The notes under the pieces are model-generated. The model was not told the DNA's origin, ran no database searches, and was given only the letters and a program-made list of their open reading frames with translations. The translations under genes and the position numbers were made by a program. Shown here piece by piece: positions 9,263 to 20,100 of a DNA stretch of 64,000 nt (its first letter is position 1; the number at the start of each line of letters is the position of its first letter). Source of the DNA: JAJPKK01 sp963844635 (GTDB lineage Bacteria > Pseudomonadota > Alphaproteobacteria > Rhizobiales > Xanthobacteraceae); NCBI GenBank assembly GCA_963844635.1, contig CAWJPD010000003.1, positions 868,001 to 932,000 of the forward strand, given 5' to 3'.

Positions 9263-10247
9263 ATGCGACGGCGAGACTTTGTCGTGGCGATCGGCGGTGC
9301 GGCATGGCCGCTCAAGGCGCGGGCGCAGCAGCGCACGCCGCCGGTGGTGGTGGGGTATCTGACCGCCTCAACAGAAAATGCCGACCGGCTGAGCAACGCC
9401 TCGTTCTACATCGGCCTAGGCGAACAAGGGTACGTCGAGGGGCGGAACGTCGCCATTCTCTACCGGAGAGCTGAAAACCAGTTTTCCAAAATGCCGGAGC
9501 ATCGCCGCGGAGTTGGTGAAACGCCAAGTTACAGTCATCTATGCTACCGGCAGCGGCGCGGCGGTCCTTGCCGCAAAAAGCGCGACTTCGACAATCCCGA
9601 TTGTATTCGTCTTGGGTGCAGACCCGGTCCGTCTCGGGCTTGCTGCCAGCCTGAATCGTCCGGGAGCGAACGTCACGGGCATCACGTTTCTTGGTGATTT
9701 GCTAATTGCTAAGCGGCTCGAATTGCTTCACGAAATAGTGCCGACGGTTCGAACATTCGGCTTTCTTGTTAATGCCAGGGCACCGCAAGTGGATGCCGAA
9801 ATCGAGGAATCACAGATAGCAGTGCGTAAACTAGGCGTGAATCTGGTTATCGTGCGAGTAACTGGGCCGAGAGATTTTGACGGAGCGTTCGATACGCTTG
9901 TTGAGCAAGGGGCGGGCGGGCTTCTGATTGAGGTGGACACTCTATTTGGAGGAAATCAGGCGGTTCAACTCGCAGACTTGGCTTTGCGGCATTCCATGCC
10001 CACAATCTATGCGCTGGGTATTGGTGTGCCCGCTGGCTTTCTTATGAGCTACGGACCGAATATTGCTGACGCGATTCACCTTGCAGGCAATTACGTCGGC
10101 CGTATCCTCAAGGGCGAAAAGCCCGTGGACCTGCCCGTTCAGCAATCCACCCGCATCGAGATGGTACTCAACCTCAAAACCGCAAAGGCGCTTGGCATCG
10201 AGGTGCCAACGGCGACGCTGCTGCGGGCAACCGAGGTCATCGAGTAG
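9263..10247 (+). pseudogene. ABC-type solute-binding protein, frameshifted
   Basis: Belongs to the solitary ABC substrate-binding protein family (TrpX/COG2984-like) that is expanded in Bradyrhizobium relatives. The N-terminus MRRRDFVVAIGGAAWPLKA is a twin-arginine-like signal. About one base too many near 9500 moves the frame by +1; the rest (IPIVFVLGADPVRLGLAASL, PGANVTGITF, TPTATLLRATEVIE-type end) is read in the new frame. Joined, it would be about 327 residues, equal to the next gene. It lies 9 bases before its intact paralogue, so the pair is a tandem duplication in one operon. Confidence 0.85.
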
Positions 10248-10256
10248 GAGCTGTTC

Positions 10257-11240
10257 ATGCGTCGACGCGACTTCATTGCCGGACTTGGCGCGGCGGCGTG
10301 GCCACGCGCGGCGCGGGCGCAACAGCGCGACCGCCTGAAACGGCTTGGCGTGCTGTTGGCTTTCGATCAAGCGACGACGCGAGGTTATCTTTCCGAGTTC
10401 CGCAAGAAGCTGGAGGAATTGGGCTGGGTCGACGGTCGCAATTTGCATATGGATGTCCGTTGGGCCGATGGCAGTGCGGACCGCGCGCGACTATTGGCGA
10501 AAGAGCTGGTCGATTTGCAGGCCGATGTGATTTTAGCGGAAACAACCACGACGACCGCGGCGCTTCAACAGGAAACACGGACGATTCCGATCGTGTTTGT
10601 GACTGTCGCCGACCCGATCGGTGCTGGTTTCGTTGCGGGCCTGCCCCGTCCCGGCGGCAATATCACGGGCTTTATCAGCCAGGAAGCTGGAATGGCCGGC
10701 AAATGGCTGGAGTTGCTCAAAGAGATAGCGCCCGATATCAAACACGTCGGACTTTTGTTCAATCCTGATACGGCTGATTATGTCAGGTCGTATTACTTGC
10801 CCGTATTCGAATCGGGTGCGCGAACGCTCCAGGTAGCGTTGAAGATGGCGCCCGTTCACGGCGATGCAGAAATCAAAACGACAATCGAGTCGCTCGGGCG
10901 GGAGCCGAGCAGCGGCCTCATCGTCGCCCCCGACCCATTCACGCTGGTACATCGTGCGTCGATTATCTCGGCGACATCCCAGAGCAAGGTGCCGGCGATC
11001 TACCGGGATGCGGTCAATGTCAAGGACGGCGGCTTGCTTTCCTACGGACCAGACCTTGGAGATACATTTCGCCAGGCTGCCCCATACATCGATCGGATTC
11101 TCCGTGGCGCAAAACCGTCGGACCTTCCGGTTCAGCTGCCAATAAACTTTGAGATGGCTTTGAATAATAAGACCGCTACAGCTCTGGGTCTGACCGTGCC
11201 GCCTTCGATCCTGGTCCGTGCCACCGAGGTGGTCGAATAA
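10257..11240 (+). CDS. ABC-type solute-binding protein, intact
   Basis: A 327-residue periplasmic binding protein. The signal MRRRDFIAGLGAAAWPRAARA has a twin-arginine-like RRRDF. Family marks are IPIVFVTVADPIGAGFVAGL, RPGGNITGF, VGLLFNPDTA and the C-terminal LGLTVPPSILVRATEVVE. Such genes often stand without permease or ATPase genes, as here, so the ligand and transport partner are unknown; related TrpX proteins bind aromatic amino acids. It follows the frameshifted paralogue at 9263 by 9 bases and has likely kept the function of the pair. Confidence 0.93.
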   Translation: MRRRDFIAGLGAAAWPRAARAQQRDRLKRLGVLLAFDQATTRGYLSEFRKKLEELGWVDGRNLHMDVRWADGSADRARLLAKELVDLQADVILAETTTTTAALQQETRTIPIVFVTVADPIGAGFVAGLPRPGGNITGFISQEAGMAGKWLELLKEIAPDIKHVGLLFNPDTADYVRSYYLPVFESGARTLQVALKMAPVHGDAEIKTTIESLGREPSSGLIVAPDPFTLVHRASIISATSQSKVPAIYRDAVNVKDGGLLSYGPDLGDTFRQAAPYIDRILRGAKPSDLPVQLPINFEMALNNKTATALGLTVPPSILVRATEVVE

Positions 11241-11297
11241 AGCGGTCGCACCAAGACAGCGGCTCGTATCAGACCGTGGGATTAGACACCGTCAAAC

Positions 11298-11600
11298 ATG
11301 GGAGACCAAGCAATGCCAAGGAAGACCAATTTACGAGCCGTCATTCGAGGCGTCGCGGCGATGCTTCTCATTGTCAGCACGCAATCGGCAATCGCGCAAA
11401 ATCTCGCCAGTCTCTCCTGCGGGCAATTGTGGTACGAGCGCAATTCGATCTACGCCCAGTTCGGCTATTGTTTCCAAACCGAACAGGCGGTCAACGCGTT
11501 TGGCCGCGGTTGCCATCCGCCGTACGGTCGGCTTCCCGGCTGGGCGCAAGCTCGCGTCAATGACATACAAGGCTGGGAGCGCCGCAAGGGCTGCTCATAG
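11298..11600 (+). CDS. small secreted YARHG-like cysteine protein
   Basis: A 100-residue protein with a signal peptide (residues 6-33, ending QSAIAQ) and a mature part of about 65 residues: LSCGQLWYERNSIYAQFGYC, then a conserved Cys, PPYGRLP and a C-terminal WERRKGCS. The LWYERNSIYA block matches the YARHG-type domain of secreted proteins. Four cysteines in the mature part suggest two disulphides in the periplasm. An ATG five codons downstream (11313) is an equal start. It lies 14 bases before the M15 peptidase gene, so a small operon is likely. Function unknown. Confidence 0.8.
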   Translation: MGDQAMPRKTNLRAVIRGVAAMLLIVSTQSAIAQNLASLSCGQLWYERNSIYAQFGYCFQTEQAVNAFGRGCHPPYGRLPGWAQARVNDIQGWERRKGCS

Positions 11601-11614
11601 CGCGGCGCTCGGCT

Positions 11615-12439
11615 TTGATGGAAGCCGTTATGCGGCCGCGCCTGCCGGGGCTGTTCTATGGCGGGCTGAGCTTGCTTGCGTGTTGCGCAGCTTGGCCCTC
11701 TGCCTTCGCAGAGTTTGAGGGAAGACCAAACGACGGCGTTGCGGGCTTGATTGCCGCTTATCCTTCATTGCTCCAGCGGATCGATGGCAATGCGCTCGTT
11801 TGGAAGGACGGGACGCGCATGGTGATCGACGACGGCCGCGGTCCGAAGCCGATCCCGGTCTTGCTGGAGTCGCCCGACATCAAGGACATGTTCCTTCAAC
11901 GCTATCCGGTGGGGCCGCCAGCGGCGCCTCCTGCTGTCGAGTTCGATCCCGGCCGCAGTCGCAACACCGCGTTCTTCGACAAGATGTATGGCGACTGCCA
12001 TTCCGGTGCCGCTGCCCGCAATCTCGTGGGTATCGTCTGGCTGCCGAAAAAGTGGGGCAAACTCCTCAGCGTGACGCGCGTCAACGGCGTTGCCGAAAAA
12101 CTGGTGGCTGTTTCGAAGGAACTCGACGATCTCCCGGCGAAATTCAACGTCTTCCTGTTTCCGTCGGCCGGCACGTATAACTGCCGTGTGGTCGCCGGGA
12201 CCGATCGTGTCAGTGCGCACGGCTATGGGATCGCCATCGATCTCTCAACGAGAGAGGCCGATTATTGGCGCTGGGCCGGAGGCGCTGCGGCCCGCACAAT
12301 TCCGTACCGCAACCGGGTTCCCTTCGAGATCGTTGACAGTTTCGAGAGGCACGGTTTCATTTGGGGCGGCAAATGGTATCACTACGACACCATGCATTTC
12401 GAGTACCGACCTGAATTGCTGCCCAGACATGAGGAGTAA
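11615..12439 (+). CDS. secreted M15-family D-Ala-D-Ala carboxypeptidase-like protein
   Basis: A 274-residue exported protein. The signal peptide ends near residue 32 (AWPSAFA). The C-terminal part has the VanY/M15 zinc-site pattern: SAHGYGIAIDLS gives a His and an Asp ligand, and YHYDTMHFEYRPEL gives the second His, with GFIWGGKW between. Members trim peptidoglycan stem peptides in the periplasm. The first 120 residues are unlike the core M15 domain. It may be cotranscribed with the YARHG-like gene before it, and the neighbouring lytic transglycosylase suggests a cell-wall locus. Exact cleavage specificity is not readable. Confidence 0.87.
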   Translation: MMEAVMRPRLPGLFYGGLSLLACCAAWPSAFAEFEGRPNDGVAGLIAAYPSLLQRIDGNALVWKDGTRMVIDDGRGPKPIPVLLESPDIKDMFLQRYPVGPPAAPPAVEFDPGRSRNTAFFDKMYGDCHSGAAARNLVGIVWLPKKWGKLLSVTRVNGVAEKLVAVSKELDDLPAKFNVFLFPSAGTYNCRVVAGTDRVSAHGYGIAIDLSTREADYWRWAGGAAARTIPYRNRVPFEIVDSFERHGFIWGGKWYHYDTMHFEYRPELLPRHEE

Positions 12440-12738
12440 CCTCATCCAGGCAATGCAGCGAAGCTCCGCGACTTTTTCGGATCACGCGCTCGGCCCGCCC
12501 CGAACCAGTGGCCCCGCCTTGCGTCCTGGTGGCCGCTTCCCTACAAACAGGTCCCGTTACGATCAATACCCGAAACGACAGATACCAGAGTTCCTCGATG
12601 TTTCCTTGTTTTGAAGCCGTGAACAAAATATTTGCTGATTGTTCGTATGAGGGATGACGATGAACTCGAATAGCGGTCGAGTTTGGAAGGCCTCAAAGAG
12701 CGAGAGATCACATCGGCGGTTTCCTTGTCACTAACATC
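12440..12738. other. intergenic stretch
   Basis: Just under 300 bases. No open frame with coding signs. It must carry the promoter of the transglycosylase gene at 12739, but no clear -35/-10 was found. Confidence 0.3.
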
Positions 12739-13685
12739 ATGAAAATACATCATTTTTGTTTCATCCTGGTGATCTGTTTCGCCGCTCCTCGCGTCGGACA
12801 TAGCGGGGAGTTATCATGCACAGGAACCGCCGAGAAGGACGGTTGCGCGACCGGTTCTGCCTCGACAGGAGAGGTTGGGCAAGACGCCGCGATCCGCGCT
12901 GAAAGCTCTTCGACAGTTTGTCAATTGATGGAGTCTGCTGCAGGCGCGCATGACGTACCGTTCGATTTCTTTGCACGCGTGATCTGGCAAGAGAGCCGAT
13001 TCAAGGCGAATGCCATCGGACCGGTCACCCGCAGTGGCAAACAAGCGCAAGGGATCGCTCAGTTCATGCCGATGACCGCAGCTGAACGCCGGGTGCTCGA
13101 TCCGTTCGATCCCTCCCAGGCGCTCCCGAAGGCGGCCGAATTCCTTCGCCAGCTGCGCGGAGAGTTCGGTAACCTTGGACTGGCAGCGGCAGCTTACAAT
13201 GCAGGGCCGCAACGCGTGCGAGATTGGCTCGCCGGAAGGCGGTCTTTGCCGCGAGAAACGCAGGCTTATGTCCAGATCGTGACCGGCCGAAACGTGCAAG
13301 AATGGAAGGCCCCTGGAACCGAGTACCTGCCGCTTCTCAGTCGTTTGGAGACGCCATGCCTCGATCCGGCAGGGCTGGCAATGTCTTCTCCCAAGGCGCC
13401 CGCCAGTGGGACGGAAAGCCAGAAACCTGCACCCGTCCTCACGACTAAAATGCCCCTGGAATGGGGCGTTCAACTGATTGGGGATCAGTCCGAGGCAAAG
13501 GCTCTCGCGTCTTTCACGCAACTCAAGAGGGCGCACGTCGCGATTCTCGGCCTTACGAGCCGCTCGTGCTGCACAATGGCGGATGGCATCGGGTGCGTGT
13601 GGCCGCGGCAACGCGTCAGGCCGCCGAATCATTGTGCACGCGACTGCGCGCCGTCAGCGTACCCTGCTTGGTCCAGCGGAATTGA
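12739..13685 (+). pseudogene. lytic transglycosylase paralogue with frameshifted SPOR-like tail
   Basis: Paralogue of the transglycosylase at 4381 without its Gly-Gln-Pro linker. Signal peptide residues 1-23; SLT domain with catalytic Glu85 in WQESRF, GIAQFMPMTA and AAAYNAGPQRV. After WGVQLIGDQ the frame is lost near 13550: one base is missing, and the tail YEPLVLHNGGWHRVRVAAAT and RAVSVPCLVQRN is found in the neighbouring frame ending at 13685. Read straight, the gene ends at 13719 with an unrelated tail. The catalytic domain is whole, so a working enzyme without its tail is possible. Confidence 0.8.
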
Positions 13686-13737
13686 GCTGAAGCGGGCTGG
13701 CGGAGGAGCAGTCAAGTGAGGGCATTCAAGGCTTGGC

Positions 13738-14412
13738 TTGCGAGCTTTGTGTTCGCGAGTTCTCGGCGTAGTGATTTCGGCGGCATGGTTTGATCGGCCG
13801 CTCGCGTATTTAATCCATAATTCGTTCGGTCAATTTGAGTTTCTGGGGAAGTTCACAGGAGCACCAAGCTTCTTCAGCCCGCTTGCGGCCGCAATCTTTA
13901 TTGTCTTCCTGATGCGACGCGTGGCACTCCGCTCCTTCGGGAGGCTGGATGCCGTCCTGATCATGTGCGATGTCAGCGTCATTTTGGCGAAATTGATCGT
14001 TTCCCCTTTGAAGATGGTCTTTGGACGGACTTGGCCGCAATATCATCACCCCTCGCTCATTCAAGATGGCGTCTATGGGTTCAACCCGTTTCACGGCGGC
14101 GTTGCGTTTGAGTCATTCCCATCTGGTCATATGGCTTCAATATTTGCCCTCGTCATAATTCTTTGGTGGTGCTATCCGGCATTCCGCATCGTCTATGCCG
14201 GTTGCATCGTTGCAATGGCAGCCGCGCTCCTTGTTGGCAACTATCACTTCCTTGGAGACCTCATTGGCGGAGGACTTGTCGGTTTCTCCGCTGCCACTTT
14301 TACAGCGCTATTGTGGGAGTTATGGCTGCAAAGGCGGAGTCACCCGAAGAAAGTAAATTTTCCCAAGCATGCCGACCCGCTTAAATTGGGTCATTCGGCC
14401 TTTGAGAATTAG
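13738..14412 (+). CDS. PAP2-family membrane phosphatase
   Basis: A membrane protein of about 224 residues with five or six helices and the PAP2 triad: KMVFGRTWP (motif 1), SFPSGHMAS (motif 2, His) and VGNYHFLGDLIGG (motif 3, with His and Asp but without the usual Ser-Arg before it). Members dephosphorylate lipid pyrophosphates such as undecaprenyl pyrophosphate or phosphatidate. The start given is a TTG. A better N-terminus MRAFKAWLASFVFAS beginning with GTG at about 13716 lies in another frame and joins near 13755, so a one-base lesion at the start is possible. Confidence 0.8.
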   Translation: MRALCSRVLGVVISAAWFDRPLAYLIHNSFGQFEFLGKFTGAPSFFSPLAAAIFIVFLMRRVALRSFGRLDAVLIMCDVSVILAKLIVSPLKMVFGRTWPQYHHPSLIQDGVYGFNPFHGGVAFESFPSGHMASIFALVIILWWCYPAFRIVYAGCIVAMAAALLVGNYHFLGDLIGGGLVGFSAATFTALLWELWLQRRSHPKKVNFPKHADPLKLGHSAFEN

Positions 14413-14554
14413 CGCATGATCCCGAAAAGTTGCAGACTTTTCGGACAAGATCATGCGCAAAATCACCGCGCATCCGTCGTCGAGCGCTGTCCGCGACGAA
14501 TGCGCAGAAGAGATCGAGCGGGAGGCGTTTCAAACTGAACGCATCCCGCTCTAG
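14412..14554. repeat. dispersed palindromic intergenic repeat, copy 2 (longest)
   Basis: Core 14412-14458 is a palindrome from GCGCATGATC to GATCATGCGC around GTTGCAGACTTTTCGGACAA. The tail GAGCGGGAGGCGTTTCAAAC TGAACGCATCCCGCTCTAG is itself a stem (GAGCGGGA / TCCCGCTC). An extra 40 bases lie between core and tail compared with copies at 25110 and 62275. It overlaps the stop of the PAP2 gene by one base and lies between convergent genes. Confidence 0.85.
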
Positions 14555-14591
14555 ATCGACGTGGCGGCTGGTCAGAAGATTGGCCCGCGGG

Positions 14592-15947
14592 TCATGGGAC
14601 CTTGCACTCGTAAAAGACGGGCCCGCGAGTTGTGGCGCTGCTTTCGACGCAATGGGCGGGATCGTCGACCAACCCCTCGATCGAGAAATCATAGGGCTGC
14701 CCACCAAGCATGAGCTCATACCGTCCGGCAGGCAAATCGGTGCTCGGTTCTTCCGGCTGGATGAGGATCATCTCCGGGCTTTCGTGTACCGGCGACACCC
14801 GCAGGTCGTAGCCGCGGTCGCGAATGAGCCATGTTTCGCTTGGCGGTTTCGTGACGACAGGCTGGCCTGTGGTGGTGTCGAAGATCATGGTCCGCGCGAT
14901 ATGCGCCGCGATCCGTAGCGGCACCTTTTCCGGGGCGCTCGAGACGTAGTCGCGCCGAAACGCGATGAAGGCGAGACTGCCGGCGCCGAGCACGGTGCGG
15001 CTGGGTTTCGAGATCTGCTGAAGCGTCCTTGTCCGCGGGTCAACCGGGGCGGTTGCGACCGGTTCGAGTTCGCTCAGGCCGGCGGCGCTGATGGCGTAGA
15101 TCCCATACGTGGTCGGGAGTGGGAACGGCCGGCCCGGTGCGGTTGGCAGCACGAAAGTTGCCGCGGAGGCCGCGGAGACGGTAGCGGCCACCTCATCGCG
15201 TTGGGGCTGAACCGGCCGAGCCTGTGCTTGTTCGAGAACGGAGGGGGAACTGGCGACCACCGATCCGCGCAGCTGCGGAGCAGACATCTCGTGCCGCGAC
15301 CAAGCCGCGTACAGGACGAATCCCGTCAGAACCACAATGGCCAGCCGGAACAGCGCATGAATTCCCGAAGCGACTGCGCGGCCCAGTTCCCATAGCTCTT
15401 GGATGACCAGAAGATACTGGTTTCGACGCCACGACGCAGCCATTTGCTGGTGTGCGGTCGTGAAAACCGGCTGCGCATCATTGATGAGAAGCGCGGGGAC
15501 CGGGGGAGGGGCGACATAACGCAGCCGCGGGGTGAGTCCGTGATCCGCATCCGCCAGCGAGACGAGTTCCCGGGACCCCTCGCGCGTGGCGAATGGCTCC
15601 TGAGGCAGTGGTGTTGATGGGGGCAGTGGTGCTGGCGGCGGCTCGCCTTGTCGATGTTGGTGCGGTTGATCCCGCCATTCGCTCTCGCTCAATGCCTCAG
15701 CGGTGCGAGGTCGATTCTCCGGCTTTCGGACAATCGGGTCGAAAGGATTACTATCCGCGTTTGCCTCAAGAGCAGCAATATCCTCCTCGAGCTTCCGGAT
15801 GAGGAACCACGAGTGATGAAAGCCACCGCTGCTGATGTGCTTGCGCAGCGCGACCCGTGCCGCCTCATAGACGACCTGCCGCATGACCGCGGGATCCCTT
15901 TGGACCGCCGTGATCTTGTCGATTAGCAGTTCGTAATAGCCAGGCAT
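14592..15947 (-). CDS. single-pass membrane protein of unknown function
   Basis: A 451-residue protein I do not recognise. Residues 1-95 begin MPGYYELLIDKI and look helical and soluble; a Pro/Gln-rich linker follows; one transmembrane segment (FRLAIVVLTGFVLYAAWS) lies near residue 235; the C-terminal 200 residues are extracytoplasmic with SETWLIRDRGYDLRVSP and end in a small domain containing two Cys (HCVESS, YECKVP). The N-terminal block and a Pro-rich linker before one helix suggest a cytoplasmic input domain linked to a periplasmic part. The ATG at 15947 is preferred to one 28 codons upstream. No clear operon partner. Confidence 0.7.
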   Translation of the reverse strand: MPGYYELLIDKITAVQRDPAVMRQVVYEAARVALRKHISSGGFHHSWFLIRKLEEDIAALEANADSNPFDPIVRKPENRPRTAEALSESEWRDQPHQHRQGEPPPAPLPPSTPLPQEPFATREGSRELVSLADADHGLTPRLRYVAPPPVPALLINDAQPVFTTAHQQMAASWRRNQYLLVIQELWELGRAVASGIHALFRLAIVVLTGFVLYAAWSRHEMSAPQLRGSVVASSPSVLEQAQARPVQPQRDEVAATVSAASAATFVLPTAPGRPFPLPTTYGIYAISAAGLSELEPVATAPVDPRTRTLQQISKPSRTVLGAGSLAFIAFRRDYVSSAPEKVPLRIAAHIARTMIFDTTTGQPVVTKPPSETWLIRDRGYDLRVSPVHESPEMILIQPEEPSTDLPAGRYELMLGGQPYDFSIEGLVDDPAHCVESSATTRGPVFYECKVP

Positions 15948-16031
15948 GCCCGCCGAGAACGCTCTATCAGGCGCGTTTGTGACAGCGTTTGACGCCGAGA
16001 TTCCAACATCTCTCCATGAGCGAACTAGCAT

Positions 16032-17189
16032 CTGACACTTGTTGACCTTAAAGCCAAGCTAAGAATTGATCCATATTCAACTGCGGGCTTCGTCGTCGAC
16101 ACTGACCTTCGCTTCGCCGCAGCGGGCAGAGGCCGGATGCAATGGCACCCGATTGCGCAGCATCCGCCATTAATCCAAGCGGAATTTGACGTCCAAATGG
16201 CGTTTTGCGGTTCGACCAGCGGAACCCGAGGACGAGCAGCATGCCAGAGCGCGACGAATGCCTATTAACGAAATGTAACTACGGCTGCTTGGAAACTCGC
16301 CCCAACTCGAGTTGGTGTCCGTGGTGTGAAACAGAGCAGAAATCGACATGCGGCCTGCCGATGGTCCTCGCTTCATGGCAAGCGACCGGTGCACGCCGGA
16401 GTTCCGCCACCGAGCGCGGTCGAGCGGCAGAGAGTGTCGTCTGGGCAGCGTTCTCGGTGCCCCGGGCCGTCCTCGTCACAACTTTGACGAGCATTTACCG
16501 AAGGTCGTTACTGGCGCGCGACCCTCAAGCGGATGACGGTTGGAGATTTGGTGAGGTTGGCGTCGGTGTTGGATACGAGAACAAGGTAAGCTTGATCCCG
16601 CTCGGTTGGTGTTTATCGACGAGACTGCGGTCAGCACGAACCTCACGCCGCTCGGGGGGCGTGCTCCAAGAGATGTCAGGTTGATCGGCGCGGTTCCGCT
16701 TGGCGCCTGGGAGACGATCACCTTCGTGGCTGTCTTGCGCCACGATGGCCCGTAAGAGCATCTATGGCGGAACAACATTCATCGTTGACGTGCCTATAGC
16801 CACACACCGAGGATATCATGCGGTTGCAGCCTCGCAATTCAACCCCGATCCCGCGTCTTCCAGAATGTCGACCCGGGACGCCGTTGTCGGACGAACCAAT
16901 GAACGTCGATTGTTTCAAACTTTAGAAACTGGATTCATACCTGATACTAAGGTATCAGCTTAGGACGGCTGTGATCAACATCATTTACTTAAGGCTTAAG
17001 GTGCGTTGCGAAGTTTTAACTAAAGCATCTTAGCCAGTGAAACAGTAGTTTATTGAATCGCCAAAGCTTCGAATTATTTCTATTTTATAGACCTACTTTT
17101 ATACTAGTCTCCCTAGTGTAGTCTCCAGATCTGGTGAGCATAGTCATAGGCTCCGATGGCTGATCTCACGATGCTGGGAGACATCACAA
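16032..17189. other. long AT-richer spacer upstream of the giant glycanase gene
   Basis: About 1.15 kb without an intact gene. It contains an IS630-family transposase fragment (16594-16755) and other short broken frames. The last 250 bases are AT-rich (for example TTAAGGCTTAAGG near 16988) and should carry the promoter of the gene at 17190; the ribosome binding site CTGGGAG is at 17174-17180. The lower GC than its neighbours suggests acquired or decayed DNA. Confidence 0.5.
16594..16755 (+). pseudogene. IS630-family transposase fragment
   Basis: Translation gives DPARLVFIDETAVSTNLTPL, then RAPRDVRLIGAVPLGAWETI and VAVLRHDG before a stop. The LVFIDE block holds a catalytic Asp of the IS630 DDE domain, and the RHDG block is also characteristic. 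Only about 53 residues remain; no inverted repeats were found. Confidence 0.8.
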
Positions 17190-20100
17190 ATGACCGTGAT
17201 GACGCCGACTATTACCTCTTTTTTGCCCAATACAAGTGTGGTGCCCGGCAACACTAATCTGAGTTACGATAATACAGCGACGTTAAACGGCACTGCGACC
17301 CCGAATACCATAGTCTCAATATACGACGGGACGACCCTGCTGGGTACTGCTGCCGTGACTAGTAACGGCGCATGGACCTACACCACAGGGCCCCTTGCAA
17401 ACGGCACGCAGAGTTTCACAGTCACCGACAAGGATACGGCCGGCAATGTAAGTCAAGCCTCGTCTGCCCTGGACGCCACAGCGCAACTCCCGTCGGGAAA
17501 TGCGTTGGTAAATTTCGGCGTCAATATGGATGGAGCCGAGTATTCATGGGGAACCTTTCCCTCCATGGCAGATCTGTTAAACGTCAAAAGTGAAGGTGTT
17601 GACATAGTACGATTGCCAATTGCCTGGGAGATGATGCAGCCAACACTGAATGGTCCACTAAATTCGAGCTATTTGACGGGGCTGGAAACGTTTCTAAACA
17701 ATGCTGCTTCGCTCGGTATTCAAGTAATTGTTGATGTGCACGATGCCGGCAGGTACGATGTTAACTGGGCGGCTGACGCCGCATCGAATTATGGCATTGT
17801 TGCCCCTGATGGGGCCGACGCAAGTGTCATAGGTTCGGCTGCCGTTCCGATTTCAGCTTTTGCCAATTTTTGGGGACAGCTTGCATCGGCTCTGGCCGGA
17901 AATCCGGGTGTCGCGGCTTATGACATAATGAATGAGCCCTACAATATGGGCGGTGCAAGTGTTTGGCCGGATGCCGCTCAGGCTGCGGTAAATGCCATTA
18001 GATCCGTCGACATGAACACGACAATCATGGTCGAGGGCGACCAATGGGCGAACGCTCAATACTGGGCCGCAACTAACGAAAATCTTAATATCATAGACCC
18101 TGCCAATAAGATTGTGTACGAAGCACACCAATACTTCGACAACGGAAGCGGCACATACTCTGAAACGTACGCTCAACAAGGGGATACGTCAACTACAGGA
18201 TCACAGGAGGTACAGCCTTTTCTGAACTGGTTGCAACAAAACAATGACAAAGGGTTCCTCGGAGAATTTGGTGTTCCGAGCAATAATCCACAGTGGCTGC
18301 CTGTTCTAGATAATGTTTTGAACACCCTCGAAGCGAACGGAGTATCTGGAACAATATGGAACTATGAGATGCCACAGCCATCCGATCCAGCGTGGTGGGA
18401 TGCGCAAATTGAAAATACGTCAAATCCTGGTAATTTGAATATTGCGCCTGTAAATGGCCAAATCTCCCCGCAGATGGCTTTACTTTTCGACTATTCGACG
18501 CCTGCTATTACGTGGGCCACGAGTTCAACTGCGAATGTGCTCACTTTGAGTGGTATCGGGGCAGGAGACGACAGTGTCAATGTATACGATGGAAGCGTGT
18601 TGATTGGAACAACGACATCAAGTGCCAACGGGGCTTGGAGCTTCACGACGAGTGCATTATCGGACGGCTCGCATAGCTTTACGGTGAACGATGAGGACTC
18701 GGCTGGTGACATAAGCGAAACATCTTCGGCCTTTAGCATATCAGTGGCCTCCACGGCGCCCACCGTCGCTTCGGTGGCGGCCACGGGCACCGGCATCGCC
18801 AATGGCAGCGGCGACCTCGATGCCGGCCATGTCGTCACGCTGACGGTGAACCTCAGCGAGGCCGTGACGGTGGCCGGGGGCACCCCGACCCTGACCCTGA
18901 ATGACGGCGGAACGGCGAGCTACACGGGCGGCTCCGGCACCAATGCCCTGACCTTCAGCTACACCGTTGCCGCCGGCCAGAACACCGCCGACCTCGCGGT
19001 CTCAGCGGTGAGCCTCGGCACCGCGACCGTGACCGACGCCGCCGGCAATGCCGCCAACCTGGCGGGCGCGGTGACCGCACCGGCCGGCACCCTGCAGATC
19101 GACACCACGGCGCCCACCGTCGCTTCGGTGGCGGCCACGGGCACCGGCATCGCCAATGGCAGCGGCGACCTCGATGCCGGCCATGTCGTCACGCTGACGG
19201 TGAACCTCAGCGAGGCCGTGACGGTGGCCGGGGGCACCCCGACCCTGACCCTGAATGACGGCGGAACGGCGAGCTACACGGGCGGCTCCGGCACCAATGC
19301 CCTGACCTTCAGCTACACCGTTGCCGCCGGCCAGAACACCGCCGACCTCGCGGTCTCAGCGGTGAGCCTCGGCACCGCGACCGTGACCGATGCCGCCGGC
19401 AATGCCGCCAACCTGGCGGGCGCGGTGACCACCCCGGCCGGCACCCTGCAGATCGACACCACGGCGCCGACCGTCGCTTCGGTGGCGGCCACGGGCACCG
19501 GCATCGCCAATGGCAGCGGCGACCTCGATGCCGGCCATGTCGTCACGCTGACGGTGAACCTCAGCGAGGCCGTGACGGTGGCCGGGGGCACCCCGACCCT
19601 GACCCTGAATGACGGCGGAACGGCGAGCTACACGGGCGGCTCCGGCACCAATGCCCTGACCTTCAGCTACACCGTTGCCGCCGGCCAGAACACCGCCGAC
19701 CTCGCGGTCTCAGCGGTGAGCCTCGGCACCGCGACCGTGACCGATGCCGCCGGCAATGCCGCCAACCTGGCGGGCGCGGTGACCGCCCCGGCCGGCACCC
19801 TGCAGATCGACACCACGGCGCCCACCGTCGCTTCGGTGGCGGCCACGGGCACCGGCATCGCCAATGGCAGTGGCGACCTCGATGCCGGCCATGTCGTCAC
19901 GCTGACGGTGAACCTCAGCGAGGCCGTGACGGTGGCCGGGGGCACCCCGACCCTGACCCTGAATGACGGCGGAACCGCGAGCTACACGGGCGGCTCCGGC
20001 ACCAATGCCCTGACCTTCGGCTACACCGTTGCCGCCGGCCAGAACACCGCCGACCTCGCGGTCTCAGCGGTGAGCCTCGGCACCGCGACCGTGACCGATG

